A stretch of 64,000 nt of DNA from an uncultured Aquimarina sp. GTDB lineage: Bacteria > Bacteroidota > Bacteroidia > Flavobacteriales > Flavobacteriaceae. Below the pieces are notes generated by a model. It did not search any database. It had not been told where the DNA came from and was given only the letters and a program-made list of their open reading frames with translations. Position 1 is the first letter of the stretch. The number at the start of each line of letters is the position of its first letter. The stretch is taken from contig CANMDH010000006.1 in assembly GCA_947496555.1 (NCBI GenBank), positions 1 through 64,000 of the forward strand, in the 5' to 3' direction. Made by a program: the position numbers and the translations under genes. This document shows positions 35,200 to 44,435 of this stretch, piece by piece.

Positions 35200-36453
35200 C
35201 TAATCTTTGACAACCATTTGATAGGTCTCTCTTGTGATCTGTTTTAGCAAAATATCCTTGTCTTTTTCTAAAGATTGAATAGCGTTTTCGGTAAAATGAC
35301 GTATTGTATAAAGAGATACATTTGTATTATATGTTACCTTGAATTTTGCTTTTAATTTGCCTAAAAGCCCTTCAAAATAATCGAACTTATCATCTAAACA
35401 TACCGAAAAACTAATGGCTGAGTTTTGTATAAGATCTACTTTGATGTGATGCTCATGAAAAAGGCTAAAAATCTCACTAATATTATCCTCTACGATAAAC
35501 GAAAAATCAAGCGAAGAAAGGGAGACTAATATTTGATCTTTCTTAACTATATAACAAGGCATATAAGGATCCAGTGGTTGTCCTTTTTTTACTGAAGTAC
35601 CATCTGTGGTGGGGTTCAAAAACGATTTTACATTCAAGGGAATCTCTTTACGTTGCAGTGGCTGAATCGTCTTTGGATGTATTACCGAAGCCCCGTAAAA
35701 AGCCAATTCTATAGCTTCGCTATAGGAAACATGAGATAATAATTGGGTGTTCTTAAAAACACGTGGATCTGCGTTAAGCACTCCAGGAACATCTTTCCAG
35801 ATACTCACACTATCCGCCCCCAGGCAATATGCAAAAATCCCAGCCGTATAATCACTCCCCTCTCTTCCTAAAGTAGTGGTAAAATTATTCTCATCAGAAC
35901 CTATAAAACCCTGAGTAAGGGTAAGACCTTTTTTATTTACTTTTTCAACAATACGTTTTTGAGTGTTTTCCCAATCAACCTCGGCATCTCTATAGGCGTT
36001 ATCGGTCTTGATCAACTCACGTGCATCAAGCCATTCATTTGTATATCCCGTTTCATTAAGATATTCACTCACGATAATTGATGAAATAAGTTCACCATAA
36101 CTCACTACCTGATCATAGATATAATCATATTGTGTGGACTTGTTACGATCAAGTGTAGTCCTTAGATCATCAAACAAGTTTTCGATCTTTTTAAAAACCG
36201 GATGTTGTTTGGCATCAAAAAGTTCTTCGATAATCTTAAGATGATATTCTTTCAAATCCCCTATCAAATCTTTAAGATCGTTTCTCTTATTAAGATACGA
36301 TTCGACAATTCGTTCTAAGGCATTGGTAGTTTTTCCCATCGCAGAAACAACCACAAGCAGCTCAGAAAACCCAGTAGTCTGAAGCACCTTTGCTACATTT
36401 TTTACTGCTGCTGCATCTTTAACCGATGCTCCTCCAAATTTAAATACTCTCAT
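35200..36453 (-). CDS. lysC: Aspartate kinase (monofunctional)
   Basis: 417 aa. The signature KFGGASVKDA is at residue 5, followed by VVVSAMGKTTNAL, SYGELIS, TTLGREGSDYTA and a C-terminal ACT region (ILVSLSSLDFSFIVEDNISEIFSLFHEHHIKVDLIQ). It phosphorylates aspartate in the lysine/threonine/methionine pathway. It follows the acetyltransferase gene by 17 bp and is likely co-transcribed with it. Confidence 0.94.
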   Translation of the reverse strand: MRVFKFGGASVKDAAAVKNVAKVLQTTGFSELLVVVSAMGKTTNALERIVESYLNKRNDLKDLIGDLKEYHLKIIEELFDAKQHPVFKKIENLFDDLRTTLDRNKSTQYDYIYDQVVSYGELISSIIVSEYLNETGYTNEWLDARELIKTDNAYRDAEVDWENTQKRIVEKVNKKGLTLTQGFIGSDENNFTTTLGREGSDYTAGIFAYCLGADSVSIWKDVPGVLNADPRVFKNTQLLSHVSYSEAIELAFYGASVIHPKTIQPLQRKEIPLNVKSFLNPTTDGTSVKKGQPLDPYMPCYIVKKDQILVSLSSLDFSFIVEDNISEIFSLFHEHHIKVDLIQNSAISFSVCLDDKFDYFEGLLGKLKAKFKVTYNTNVSLYTIRHFTENAIQSLEKDKDILLKQITRETYQMVVKD

Positions 36454-36470
36454 TCGAGTTCTTTTTAGAA

Positions 36471-36950
36471 TTATAGATTCGCAACAAATTTATGAACTCC
36501 CTCCTGACTCATCTGGACGAGATACCAGTCCTTAAGAAGTGTGGCTCCGCTTTTTTTATAAAAATCTATGGCATTTTGATTCCAATCCAAAACGACCCAC
36601 TCTACCCTTCGTACTCCTTTTGCTTTTGCATATTTCATTACTTCGGCATACAAAGCACTTCCCAAACCGGTGCCCCGCATAGACTCTTTAACAATAAGAT
36701 CTTCAAGGTGAATTGAGCGTCCCTTCCAGGTAGAAAAACGATAATACACCAATGCAATACCGACTATTTTATCATCCACTTCGGCGACAAAACAATGAAA
36801 AAGCGGATTTTCACCAAAACCTTCGCTCACCAGTTCTTCAATTGTTACCTCTACGGCATCCGGTTCTTTTTCAAAAACCGCCAGCTCACGAATTAGTTCA
36901 AGTACCTGAGGCATATCACCTGCCATCGCATCTCGTATTATATAACCCAT
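36471..36950 (-). CDS. GNAT N-acetyltransferase (diamine acetyltransferase-like)
   Basis: 159 aa. The acetyl-CoA loop is [22 protein letters not shown]; the pattern [35 protein letters not shown] and the N-terminal [17 protein letters not shown] resemble spermidine/spermine-type acetyltransferases. The substrate is not certain. It is the first gene of a unit with aspartate kinase and diverges from fbp. Confidence 0.9.
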   Translation of the reverse strand: [159 protein letters not shown]

Positions 36951-37129
36951 AATTCTAAAAATTTATCAAAACTATAAAATATGTATCAGAAACCAGATAA
37001 TTTTCTAATGTTATCAGCTTTACAACCTATGTTTCCGCAATTCTTTAGAGCCTTTATTAATTTAAACTTACGAAAACGTTATAGTAACCTAAAAAATAAT
37101 ATTTTTGCACAAAATCAAATTCGCCATCA

Positions 37130-38137
37130 ATGACACGAAAAAACCAAACCTTAGGAGAATTCATTATTGAAAACCAAAAAGACTTTCCCTATGCAAGTGG
37201 TGAACTCTCTAGATTGATCAACTCGATCAGATTAGCTGCCAAGATGGTGAATCATGAAGTAAACAAGGCAGGATTGGTTGATATTACAGGTGCTATAGGA
37301 GAAACCAATATTCAAGGTGAGGATCAGCAAAAATTGGATGTATTAGCCAACGAAACTTTTATAAACACACTCACCAACAGAGAGATTGTTTGTGGAATTG
37401 CCTCTGAAGAAAGTGATGAGTTTATCACCATAAAAGGGCAAAAAAATGATCACCGCAACAGTTATGTAGTGCTAATGGACCCGCTGGATGGTAGCTCAAA
37501 TATTGATGTCAATGTTTCGGTAGGAACCATCTTTTCTATTTATCGCAGAGTGACTCCGGCAGGAACACCCGTTACCCTTGATGACTTTTTACAACCAGGT
37601 AATTTGCAAGTGGCCGCGGGTTATATCATTTACGGTACTTCGACCATGTTGGTTTATACAACAGGTAATGGCGTAAATGGTTTTACATTAAACCCGGCCT
37701 TAGGAACCTATTATTTGTCGCATCCTAATATGAAATTTCCAAAGGATGGCAATATCTATTCGGTGAATGAAGGGAACTATGTTCATTTCCCTCAGGGAAT
37801 CAAAGATTATATCAAATACTGTCAGGAAGAAAAAGAAGATCGCCCATATACTTCTAGATATATCGGTTCTTTGGTAAGCGATATTCATCGTAATATGATC
37901 AAAGGTGGTGTATACTTGTATCCAAGTACTTCAAAATCTCCTAACGGAAAACTTCGTTTGTTGTATGAATGCAACCCTATGGCCTTTATTGCAGAACAAG
38001 CCGGCGGAAAAGCAAGTGATGGTTTCAGACGCGTTTTGGATATCAAACCAACACAGCTTCATGAACGTACCCCTTTTGTATGTGGAAGCAAGAATATGGT
38101 AGAAAAGGTAGAATCTTTTATGCAAAACGCTAAATAG
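37130..38137 (+). CDS. fbp: Fructose-1,6-bisphosphatase class I
   Basis: 335 aa, normal length. Metal-site and catalytic motifs are [37 protein letters not shown], and [27 protein letters not shown], then [22 protein letters not shown]. It catalyses the last gluconeogenic step from fructose-1,6-bisphosphate. A TATTTTTG sequence at 37100-37107 may be the -7 element of its promoter. Confidence 0.97.
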   Translation: MTRKNQTLGEFIIENQKDFPYASGELSRLINSIRLAAKMVNHEVNKAGLVDITGAIGETNIQGEDQQKLDVLANETFINTLTNREIVCGIASEESDEFITIKGQKNDHRNSYVVLMDPLDGSSNIDVNVSVGTIFSIYRRVTPAGTPVTLDDFLQPGNLQVAAGYIIYGTSTMLVYTTGNGVNGFTLNPALGTYYLSHPNMKFPKDGNIYSVNEGNYVHFPQGIKDYIKYCQEEKEDRPYTSRYIGSLVSDIHRNMIKGGVYLYPSTSKSPNGKLRLLYECNPMAFIAEQAGGKASDGFRRVLDIKPTQLHERTPFVCGSKNMVEKVESFMQNAK

Positions 38138-38364
38138 ATTCGCATATCTTTGTTTATACCAAAAGAAAATAATAATTAATTGTATATTTATAGAATCTCA
38201 ACATAAACTTACCCCTAAGTTTTAGAAGTAACGTAACACATTTTTTAAATTATGCTCTATTATACAGGTAAATTAGATTTTATCTTGTATGGAAATCTTG
38301 TTTTTAACATTTTTATGTTAATTTTATCAAGAGCTCAATAATAATCTAAATAAATCAACCAAAA

Positions 38365-38718
38365 ATGGCCAAGGAAAACAAAGCTGTTAATGAGCAAGTT
38401 GTAAACGACCCTTCTTCAAAAATTGAAGCAATAAAAAATCTCATTTTTGGAGAGAACATTGAGGCGTACAACTCTGAATTTCAAAAAGTAAAAAAAGATA
38501 TCGCTTCAAAAAAGAAGGAGCTTGAGGATTACATCGAAGACACCCGTAAAGAACTGAATCTGGCAATAGATAATCTAAGTACCGATATAAACATCAGGAT
38601 AACAGAATTAGAAGACAATCTTGCTGACAAAGCTGAAACACTGGATGCAAAAAAGGTGGATAAAAAAACACTTGGGGATCTCCTTATCTCTCTTGGCGAA
38701 AAAATAAGCCAAAAATAA
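38365..38718 (+). CDS. Coiled-coil protein of the GTPase operon
   Basis: 117 aa, almost entirely charged helix (about 45-100: YNSEFQKVKKDIASKKKELEDYIEDTRKELNLAIDNLSTDI, ITELEDNLADKAETLDAKK) and probably a dimeric coiled coil. No signal or membrane segment. It begins the four-gene unit that continues at 38737 after an 18-bp gap. It may scaffold or tether the GTPase complex; no family was recognised. Confidence 0.75.
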   Translation: MAKENKAVNEQVVNDPSSKIEAIKNLIFGENIEAYNSEFQKVKKDIASKKKELEDYIEDTRKELNLAIDNLSTDINIRITELEDNLADKAETLDAKKVDKKTLGDLLISLGEKISQK

Positions 38719-38736
38719 GCCACCTATCCAAAGGTT

Positions 38737-39561
38737 ATGGAAGATCAGGATAAACTTAGAATTCTTAAAGAACTTCTTCTTACCGAAGAAAAAGAATATA
38801 CTGATTCTATTGCCGAAAAAGTAGAAGAGCTAAGCAAGATTGTTCATGAAAAACAGGAACTTTCACACAAAGTTGATCCCATTATTGATGACAAGCTCGA
38901 CCAATTCGTAGAAGAAATCCCAAAAACACTGGGGCCTACTATTACCGAGGCATTAAAAGAAGAAATCAAAAATTCTCAGGATGCGGTGGTAGAAGCACTT
39001 TTCCCGATCATTGGTAAAATGATCAAGAAATATATCGCCCATGAGATGCGATTGCTTAGCGAAAACATAAGCAGACAAACCAAAAAAGCGTTTTCGTTTA
39101 AAAATTGGTTTAGAAAAGCAAAGTCAAAGGCTTATGGCGTTACCGAAGGAGATCTTGCCCTTTCAGACTATGCAAAACCAAGGCTTATGCAGATGTTTGT
39201 GATCGAAAAAAACTCAGGGATCCTTATTGCTGATTACAGCCCCCTGTCTGATGGCACTGTCGATAAGGAAATGGTCGCCGGAATGCTTACCGCAATCAAA
39301 AGTTTTGTTGAAGATGCCTTTGAAGGTGGAGACCAGGATCTTCAGACGATAGAATATGAACTTTATACGATTCATATTCAGAATTTTTATTCGTATTATA
39401 TTGCGGCAGTAATATCCGGGGCCTATACCATGATGTTTAAAGAGGTACTAGAAGATCAAATCCTGGATTTTGCCACTAATTATATTTCAAACAGAGATTT
39501 GGAAAACAACAAACTCTTTACTCAAAAATTAAAAAAACATTTTGCTGATGACATTGTCTAA
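38737..39561 (+). CDS. Roadblock/longin-like protein with helical N-terminus
   Basis: 274 aa. The first 110 residues are helical with heptads (VEELSKIVHEKQELSHKVDPIIDDKLDQFVEEIP). The region about 145-245 follows a roadblock/longin-like pattern: MQMFVIEKNSGILIADY, DKEMVAGMLTAIKSFVEDAF, YELYTIHIQ, YYIAAVISG. In related systems such domains are partners or activating proteins of Ras-like GTPases (MglB for MglA). The next gene encodes such a GTPase and overlaps it by 14 bp, which strongly supports a physical pair. Assignment of the fold is an inference from pattern. Confidence 0.7.
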   Translation: MEDQDKLRILKELLLTEEKEYTDSIAEKVEELSKIVHEKQELSHKVDPIIDDKLDQFVEEIPKTLGPTITEALKEEIKNSQDAVVEALFPIIGKMIKKYIAHEMRLLSENISRQTKKAFSFKNWFRKAKSKAYGVTEGDLALSDYAKPRLMQMFVIEKNSGILIADYSPLSDGTVDKEMVAGMLTAIKSFVEDAFEGGDQDLQTIEYELYTIHIQNFYSYYIAAVISGAYTMMFKEVLEDQILDFATNYISNRDLENNKLFTQKLKKHFADDIV

Positions 39562-40042
39562 GAAAGTAGTGATTTTAGGACACTTTGGTGTAGGAAAAAC
39601 ATCTTTATTCAGACGTTTTATTGACAATGAATTTTCTGAAGAATATAAAGTCACTCTCGGGGTGCAAATAAAAAAGAAAATAGTACAATTACCCGATGGA
39701 CGAGAACTGTCTATGATCCTATGGGATACCGAAGGGCACTCTAATACCGTAGAAGACACTCGCAAATCTTATCTGTTGGGATCACATGCCTTTATTTACG
39801 TATTTGATCTTTCTAGAGAGGATACCTATAAAAATCTAAATAGTGATCTTGAATATCTTAAAAGCAATTACAACAATGTAACTGCCAAAGCGATAGGTAA
39901 TAAACTGGATTTGGTAAACGAAAAAGAGATGGTCAAAACACTTACAGAGCAAAACATCCCATTTGATTGCCTTACCAGTGCAAAAACCAATGAAAATGTA
40001 CAAGATTTCTTTTCAGATCTGGCCGTAGAAATAACGAAGTAA
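39548..40042 (+). CDS. Ras-like (Rab/Roc/Rup-type) small GTPase
   Basis: 164 aa from the ATG at 39548 (TTG at 39542 possible). All G motifs are seen: P-loop GHFGVGKTS (G11-S19), switch I Thr in KVTLGV (T36), WDTEGH (D60-H64, with E and H where Ras has A and Q), NKLD (118-121) and SAK (144-146). It is a single soluble domain without a lipid-attachment Cys at the end. The unusual DTEGH may mean slow intrinsic hydrolysis and need for a partner. The neighbours are a roadblock/longin-like protein and a hybrid histidine kinase. Confidence 0.93.
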   Translation: MTLSKKVVILGHFGVGKTSLFRRFIDNEFSEEYKVTLGVQIKKKIVQLPDGRELSMILWDTEGHSNTVEDTRKSYLLGSHAFIYVFDLSREDTYKNLNSDLEYLKSNYNNVTAKAIGNKLDLVNEKEMVKTLTEQNIPFDCLTSAKTNENVQDFFSDLAVEITK

Positions 40043-40045
40043 TAT

Positions 40046-41584
40046 ATGACAGGTACGAAAGACAAACTTCAATTCAATCCTCAGGTTCAAGTGACCAAGG
40101 TGTCGTATGAAGGCCTTATTCAGGAAACTGATACTACCCTTTTTAACTGGTCTAAAGGGAAATCTATCTATGATGCCCATCCTTTTTTTGAGATATTACG
40201 AACAATTGAAGATGACAATTCGATTAATGAACAAGAATTAAATTTTCCTTGTATTCATATAGAAGAGGGAAACTCTGAAAGAATTTGTGATCTCACCATC
40301 AAACCAAATGGCAAGGGAATATCAATCTTTTTATATGATTATACAGACAAGTACAAGGATCTTAATCATATTGCCCAGCAAAAGAATGAATCTATTTTGT
40401 TGGCACGAGAACTAGAGCTTAAAAACAAGTATTTATTAGAGAAAGAAGAGTTCAAAAATAGTTTTATTGCCAATATTAATCATGAAATAAGAACTCCGCT
40501 AACCAGTATATTGGGTTTTGTAGAAGTTCTAGAAAAAACGCAACTAACTTTTGAACAGGAAGAACTGGCAAGAATCATCAAAAGAGAAAGTCATCATCTC
40601 AACTCACTTATCGATGATATGATTGACATTTCTAAAATAGAATCGGGTACCTTAAAGATTGTACAGGAGCGTTTCGCATTTAGAGATCTTATCAATGGGT
40701 TTGAAGAATCGTATTCAAAACTTGCCAAAGAAAAAGAAATACAATTTGAAACCAATATCGAATCTGGTGTACAAGAATATCTTATTGGCGACCGCACTCG
40801 GGTATACCAGGTATTAAATAATCTTCTTAACAATGCGTTCAAATTTACCGAAGAAGGGAAAATTACTTTTACGGTTTCAAAAAATTACCAACGCACCAAT
40901 AAGTTAAGCCTTACTTTCAAAATTGAAGATACTGGAATTGGTATCCTGGAAGAAAACATCCCTCACCTCTTTGATCGTTTTACCAGGTTTGACCGTGACA
41001 AACAAATTTCTGGAACAGGTCTAGGTCTGGCCATTGTAAAAAACCTGGTAGATCTGCTTAACGGAGAAATAAAAGTAACCAGTGAGCCCGATAAGAGGAC
41101 CACATTTACTATTAAATTACCCTTTAAGTTTGAGATCACAAAACCTGCGGCAGAGCGAAAAAAGAAAAAATATACCTTGCCAGATAGCAAGAAGAAATTT
41201 AGAATATTATTGGTAGAAGATGAAGAGATCACGCAGTACCTCATCATGAAAATATTGATCTCTCAAGGAACTTATTTTGTGGATATAGCCATTAATGGTG
41301 AACAGGCCATTAATTATATCGAAAAACGGAAATATGATTTGATCCTAATGGACCTTACGGTTTCAAAAATTGATGGGTTCAAGGCAACCCAAATGATTAG
41401 AAACAATTACGGTGATAAGTTTATTTCTGAAATTCCTATTATCGGTTTTTCTGGTAAAGCAGATGATACTGCCCGCGATAAATGTATACGAGCTGGAATG
41501 GATGATTTTATTGCAAAACCCTTTGAACAACAAGAACTACTTTATAAAATTGTAAAACAAATTGCAAAAAAAGCTGCCGGGTAG
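40046..41584 (+). CDS. Hybrid histidine kinase, cytoplasmic
   Basis: 512 aa, starting 3 bp after the GTPase stop codon. A PAS-like N-terminal region (about 1-105) and coiled-coil linker (105-135) precede HisKA with H146 (INHEIRTPL), an HATPase with NNLLNNAFKFT, DTGIGI (295-300) and GTGLGLAI (323-330), and a receiver (about 386-510) with acidic pair E391-D392, phosphoacceptor D436 (LILMDL) and K491 (AKPFE). No membrane helix or sensor domain outside, so input is probably intracellular, plausibly the GTPase module. Confidence 0.93.
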   Translation: MTGTKDKLQFNPQVQVTKVSYEGLIQETDTTLFNWSKGKSIYDAHPFFEILRTIEDDNSINEQELNFPCIHIEEGNSERICDLTIKPNGKGISIFLYDYTDKYKDLNHIAQQKNESILLARELELKNKYLLEKEEFKNSFIANINHEIRTPLTSILGFVEVLEKTQLTFEQEELARIIKRESHHLNSLIDDMIDISKIESGTLKIVQERFAFRDLINGFEESYSKLAKEKEIQFETNIESGVQEYLIGDRTRVYQVLNNLLNNAFKFTEEGKITFTVSKNYQRTNKLSLTFKIEDTGIGILEENIPHLFDRFTRFDRDKQISGTGLGLAIVKNLVDLLNGEIKVTSEPDKRTTFTIKLPFKFEITKPAAERKKKKYTLPDSKKKFRILLVEDEEITQYLIMKILISQGTYFVDIAINGEQAINYIEKRKYDLILMDLTVSKIDGFKATQMIRNNYGDKFISEIPIIGFSGKADDTARDKCIRAGMDDFIAKPFEQQELLYKIVKQIAKKAAG

Positions 41585-41595
41585 GCAGCTTTTTT
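41567..41595. terminator. Bidirectional terminator overlapping the kinase stop codon
   Basis: Perfect 12-bp stem aaaaaagctgcc / ggcagctttttt with loop gggta; the TAG stop codon of the kinase gene is inside the hairpin. It ends the GTPase operon and the converging TerB-like gene. Confidence 0.9.
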
Positions 41596-41617
41596 ATTTC
41601 ATATCTTTAGAAGATAC

Positions 41618-42052
41618 TTATCTATTCATATTTTTGATCTCATCGGCAAAAGTATCTCCGTCTACTTCTTTCTCGACTAACTTAAGCGCTTTATCAACCA
41701 CATATTTTGCATTGTCTGCATTAAAACCTAATCCAATGCTTAGTTTTTCTAATAAAACAACCTGATCATCTCCCTTAATACTATCTGCATATACCATTCT
41801 CGCCAAATCATATAATCGCTCTAATCTTCTGTCATAATCATAAGGTGGATTAATAGGATGCGACTGATAACTTTTAAGAATTCCTTTGTAATCATTTTCA
41901 GAAATATTGAGTCTGTGGGCCAATCTGTCTAAGAAAGCTTTTTCTTCTTCTGTAATTACATTATCACTCATTGCCACTTTTACGATTGCAGCAAAATGGT
42001 CTTGATTTCGCTTCTGAAATCCACTATCAAATAAATCAGATATTGACATCAT
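41618..42052 (-). CDS. TerB-family protein
   Basis: 144 aa from MMSISDLFDSG (a longer reading adds 8 residues). The helical TerB/DjlA-like pattern is visible: HFAAIVKVAMSDNVITEEEKAFLDRLAHRLNIS and VYADSIKGDDQVVLLEKLSIGLGF, with acidic residues that bind metal in TerB relatives. The family is linked to tellurite resistance but often has unknown roles in stress or phage response. It is monocistronic. Confidence 0.85.
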   Translation of the reverse strand: MMSISDLFDSGFQKRNQDHFAAIVKVAMSDNVITEEEKAFLDRLAHRLNISENDYKGILKSYQSHPINPPYDYDRRLERLYDLARMVYADSIKGDDQVVLLEKLSIGLGFNADNAKYVVDKALKLVEKEVDGDTFADEIKNMNR

Positions 42053-42272
42053 GTTCTTTTGTTTAATTTGCCGCAAATATAACTAAACTCTACTCCTTTT
42101 GAAATTTAAAATTATGGTTTTTTTGATGTCACATATACATCGGTTGTTTTATGTATATTTTACATTTGTTTCTTTACTGAAAAAGGTGTCTTTATCACAG
42201 AAAAGATTTTGGATAATTCTACTATTAAATTTACCAGCACTATTTCACCATACAATCGCTTTGTTCTGGAAC

Positions 42273-42551
42273 TTATAATCCTTGATCAGTTTCAATGGTA
42301 ATACCTATAATAGAAGATATCGAAATATAGTGTATTTGATGTACTTTATTTCCAGATTCAAGATTGGTATGCCTTGTTTCATTTCTTAACAACAGGAAAT
42401 GGCTTCCTCTCTGAATAAAACGACCATTATAGGAATTATTAATGGTACTTACTATGATATCCTTGTAATTACTTTCTTTAATTAATTGCGGAATATGATC
42501 TAATACATTTTTGAGATCATCTCCTTCTCTGGCTAAAAATTTATTGCTCAT
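42273..42551 (-). CDS. Hypothetical protein, 92 aa
   Basis: A small basic protein (MSNKFLAREGDDLKNVL...) with probable alpha/beta structure (DIIVSTINNSYNGRFIQRGSHFLLLRN, HYISISSIIGITIETDQ). No family recognised. It is the last gene of the 42273-42997 unit, 35 bp downstream of the 136-aa gene. Confidence 0.6.
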   Translation of the reverse strand: MSNKFLAREGDDLKNVLDHIPQLIKESNYKDIIVSTINNSYNGRFIQRGSHFLLLRNETRHTNLESGNKVHQIHYISISSIIGITIETDQGL

Positions 42552-42586
42552 AATTTTCTCATTTTTTAGTTAAATTATATTTATGA

Positions 42587-42997
42587 TTATGACATGAATT
42601 TATGTCCAAAAATCTCTTTAAAACATTGATCTAATCTGTCCTTAAGGCTCTTGATTTCCATGTCACGAATTATTTCTTTCTTTGACAACTTTATAACATC
42701 TTCTAAAAGAATACAGCATTCTGCCAACTGTAATTCTGTTAGAAAATAGCTTCTGAAAATACACTTGCATTGATAAAAAAAATTCCCCTTTGGTTGATTT
42801 TCTCTGTATTTTTCGAGAAGACGAATAAAAACCCCTGGAGATTCTTCTGATGAATAAAAGATCTTTTTTTGAATAGTATTCATCGAATAATTTACCTCTA
42901 AAAGCCTTTTTAATTGACCCAAATAGTAATAGAGTAAAATAAAATCTCTTACTTTAAAATATATTCTTCTGTTCAACTTCATACTAGCAAAGATCAT
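42587..42997 (-). CDS. Hypothetical protein, 136 aa
   Basis: Mostly helical, with a Cys-containing middle (FFYQCKCIFRSYFLTELQLAECCILLED). No signal or recognisable domain; an internal ATG at 42982 is a possible start. The motif shared with other genes of this block (43013-43047) is 16 bp upstream of the first ATG. Function unknown; it is part of the minus-strand block of orphans. Confidence 0.6.
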   Translation of the reverse strand: MIFASMKLNRRIYFKVRDFILLYYYLGQLKRLLEVNYSMNTIQKKIFYSSEESPGVFIRLLEKYRENQPKGNFFYQCKCIFRSYFLTELQLAECCILLEDVIKLSKKEIIRDMEIKSLKDRLDQCFKEIFGHKFMS

Positions 42998-43012
42998 AGG
43001 CTATCCTTGCAC

Positions 43013-43047
43013 TTTCGCCCCACTTAAGAAAGTGGTACTTTTTTATT
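43013..43047. promoter_or_regulatory. Shared upstream motif, site 1
   Basis: Plus-strand tttcgccccacttaag, then aaagtggtactttttt. The inverted repeat ccactt / aagtgg is its core. Similar sequences lie upstream of other minus-strand units at 43763, 46242, 48501 and 50364. The downstream gene (start 42997) begins 16 bp away. Confidence 0.5.
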
Positions 43048-43060
43048 GTTCCCAATGATA

Positions 43061-43714
43061 TTAAAGAGCTCCTTTCGTTTTAAGCCATTTCACCATTTCT
43101 ACTGGAATTTCTTTTCTTCTGACGGCCCGGATTGGTTTTGTCTTAGCTCCGTTATCCATTAGAAACTTGGCTATTTCCTTGGCATTCCTTATTGCTGAAA
43201 AAGCTAAAGCGGTATAAGGGGGATACAAACCAAATGATTTTGCTTCTATATTGGCCCCAGAATCTACCAGCAGTTTTACTGTCTCCAGTGCATCATGTCG
43301 AACGGCAAACATTAAAGGCGTCATACCGTTTACTTTATGATGTATATTTATATCCGCACCATGATCAATTAATAGTTTTACCACATCTACGGCATTCATT
43401 TGCGAAGCTTGCATTAGAGCTGTAGCTGGACCACCAGTGATTTCTTCATTATAATAATTTACATCGGCCCCTTCAGATATTAATATTTTTACTAGTTCTA
43501 CATTGTTATTTTTTGAAGCCATTATAAGAGGACTATCTCCCATAAAACCAGTAGTATTGGTATCGGCTCCTTTTTTGATCAACAGATCCGCAGCTGCATC
43601 AAGATTACGACGAGAGGCATCCATTAGGGGTGTTTCTCCTTTGATGTCTTTTTTGTGGACATCTATTTGATCCAGAAGTCCAAATAATGCTTTTATTTTT
43701 TCAGTCCATTTCAC
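43061..43714 (-). CDS. Ankyrin-repeat protein
   Basis: 217 aa with about five ankyrin repeats covering residues 25-195 (GETPLMDASRRNLDAAADLLIKKGADTN; SPLIMASKNNNVELVKILISEGADVN; TALMQASQMNAVDVVKLLIDHGADIN; TPLMFAVRHDALETVKLLVDSGANIE). No signal peptide, so it is cytoplasmic. Ankyrin proteins of this size are a known class of immunity proteins in polymorphic toxin loci; no toxin is seen here. The upstream motif (43763) is about 50 bp before its start. Confidence 0.92.
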   Translation of the reverse strand: MKWTEKIKALFGLLDQIDVHKKDIKGETPLMDASRRNLDAAADLLIKKGADTNTTGFMGDSPLIMASKNNNVELVKILISEGADVNYYNEEITGGPATALMQASQMNAVDVVKLLIDHGADINIHHKVNGMTPLMFAVRHDALETVKLLVDSGANIEAKSFGLYPPYTALAFSAIRNAKEIAKFLMDNGAKTKPIRAVRRKEIPVEMVKWLKTKGAL

Positions 43715-43762
43715 ATTGAAATTGTTTTGAGTGTATTAAAAATAAGAAAGATTCAAGTAGAT

Positions 43763-43792
43763 TACGTACCCCTTTATGGAGGGGTATTTATT
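43763..43792. promoter_or_regulatory. Shared upstream motif, site 2
   Basis: Contains the inverted repeat tacccct-ttatgg-aggggta. It overlaps the last codons of the 210-aa gene and precedes the ankyrin gene by about 50 bp. The sequence resembles site 1 in its CG-x-ACCC and GGTA parts. Confidence 0.4.
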
Positions 43793-44420
43793 CCAACAAC
43801 AAATAACTTCGCCCAAACTCGTAATTATCCATAAAGTTTTCCCTGAAATTTTTCCTTCTTCTTTCTACTTCGTTCGGAATATCATCACGATTTGATTTAA
43901 TACATTCATAGGCATATTCAAAGTCTTTTTGTAAGGCGTAGGCAGTTATATCTTGGTTACCAAAACACTTAAGAAAATTTTCAGCTACACCACCTTCCAG
44001 CAGTCCTGCATGATAAATATAAAACCCTCTTTTCTTCACTATTTTGTAATATTTCTTAAACATACCTTGCTCCTGTATATGAAATTTGGTCAATCCCTGT
44101 TCTTTTTCATAAGTTTCTACTTCGTTGCTTAATTTATCTTTGTCCGGGTTAAAAAAAATCTGATGATCAATATTAAATTCCTCTATCATCAAAGGATCTT
44201 TTTTCCATTTCTTTATTCGTTTAAAGGCTTCTTCATCTTTTACCTGTATAATGGTTTCCATTATTTCTGTGCACGTGATATCCTGAATGTATTTTTCGAA
44301 ATGCCGGAATAGCACATTAAACCCATGAAAATTTTCTTCTGTGACACTTTTCCACTGATAGACATCCGTAGTTTCGGGTTGCTTGAGTGTTGCCTTTATG
44401 TGTATTAGTAGAGAGTTCAT
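43788..44420 (-). CDS. Hypothetical protein, 210 aa
   Basis: A soluble protein with no signal peptide (MNSLLIHIKATLKQPE...). A helical middle (FNVLFRHFEKYIQDITCTEIMETIIQVKDEEAF) precedes a C-terminal half with HIQEQGMFKKYYKIVKKRGFYIYHAG. No family recognised. It follows the 308-aa gene by 15 bp and is probably in the same transcript. It belongs to the possible immunity-gene block. Confidence 0.65.
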   Translation of the reverse strand: MNSLLIHIKATLKQPETTDVYQWKSVTEENFHGFNVLFRHFEKYIQDITCTEIMETIIQVKDEEAFKRIKKWKKDPLMIEEFNIDHQIFFNPDKDKLSNEVETYEKEQGLTKFHIQEQGMFKKYYKIVKKRGFYIYHAGLLEGGVAENFLKCFGNQDITAYALQKDFEYAYECIKSNRDDIPNEVERRRKNFRENFMDNYEFGRSYLLLE

Positions 44421-44435
44421 TCGCTTTTAGCTTTC

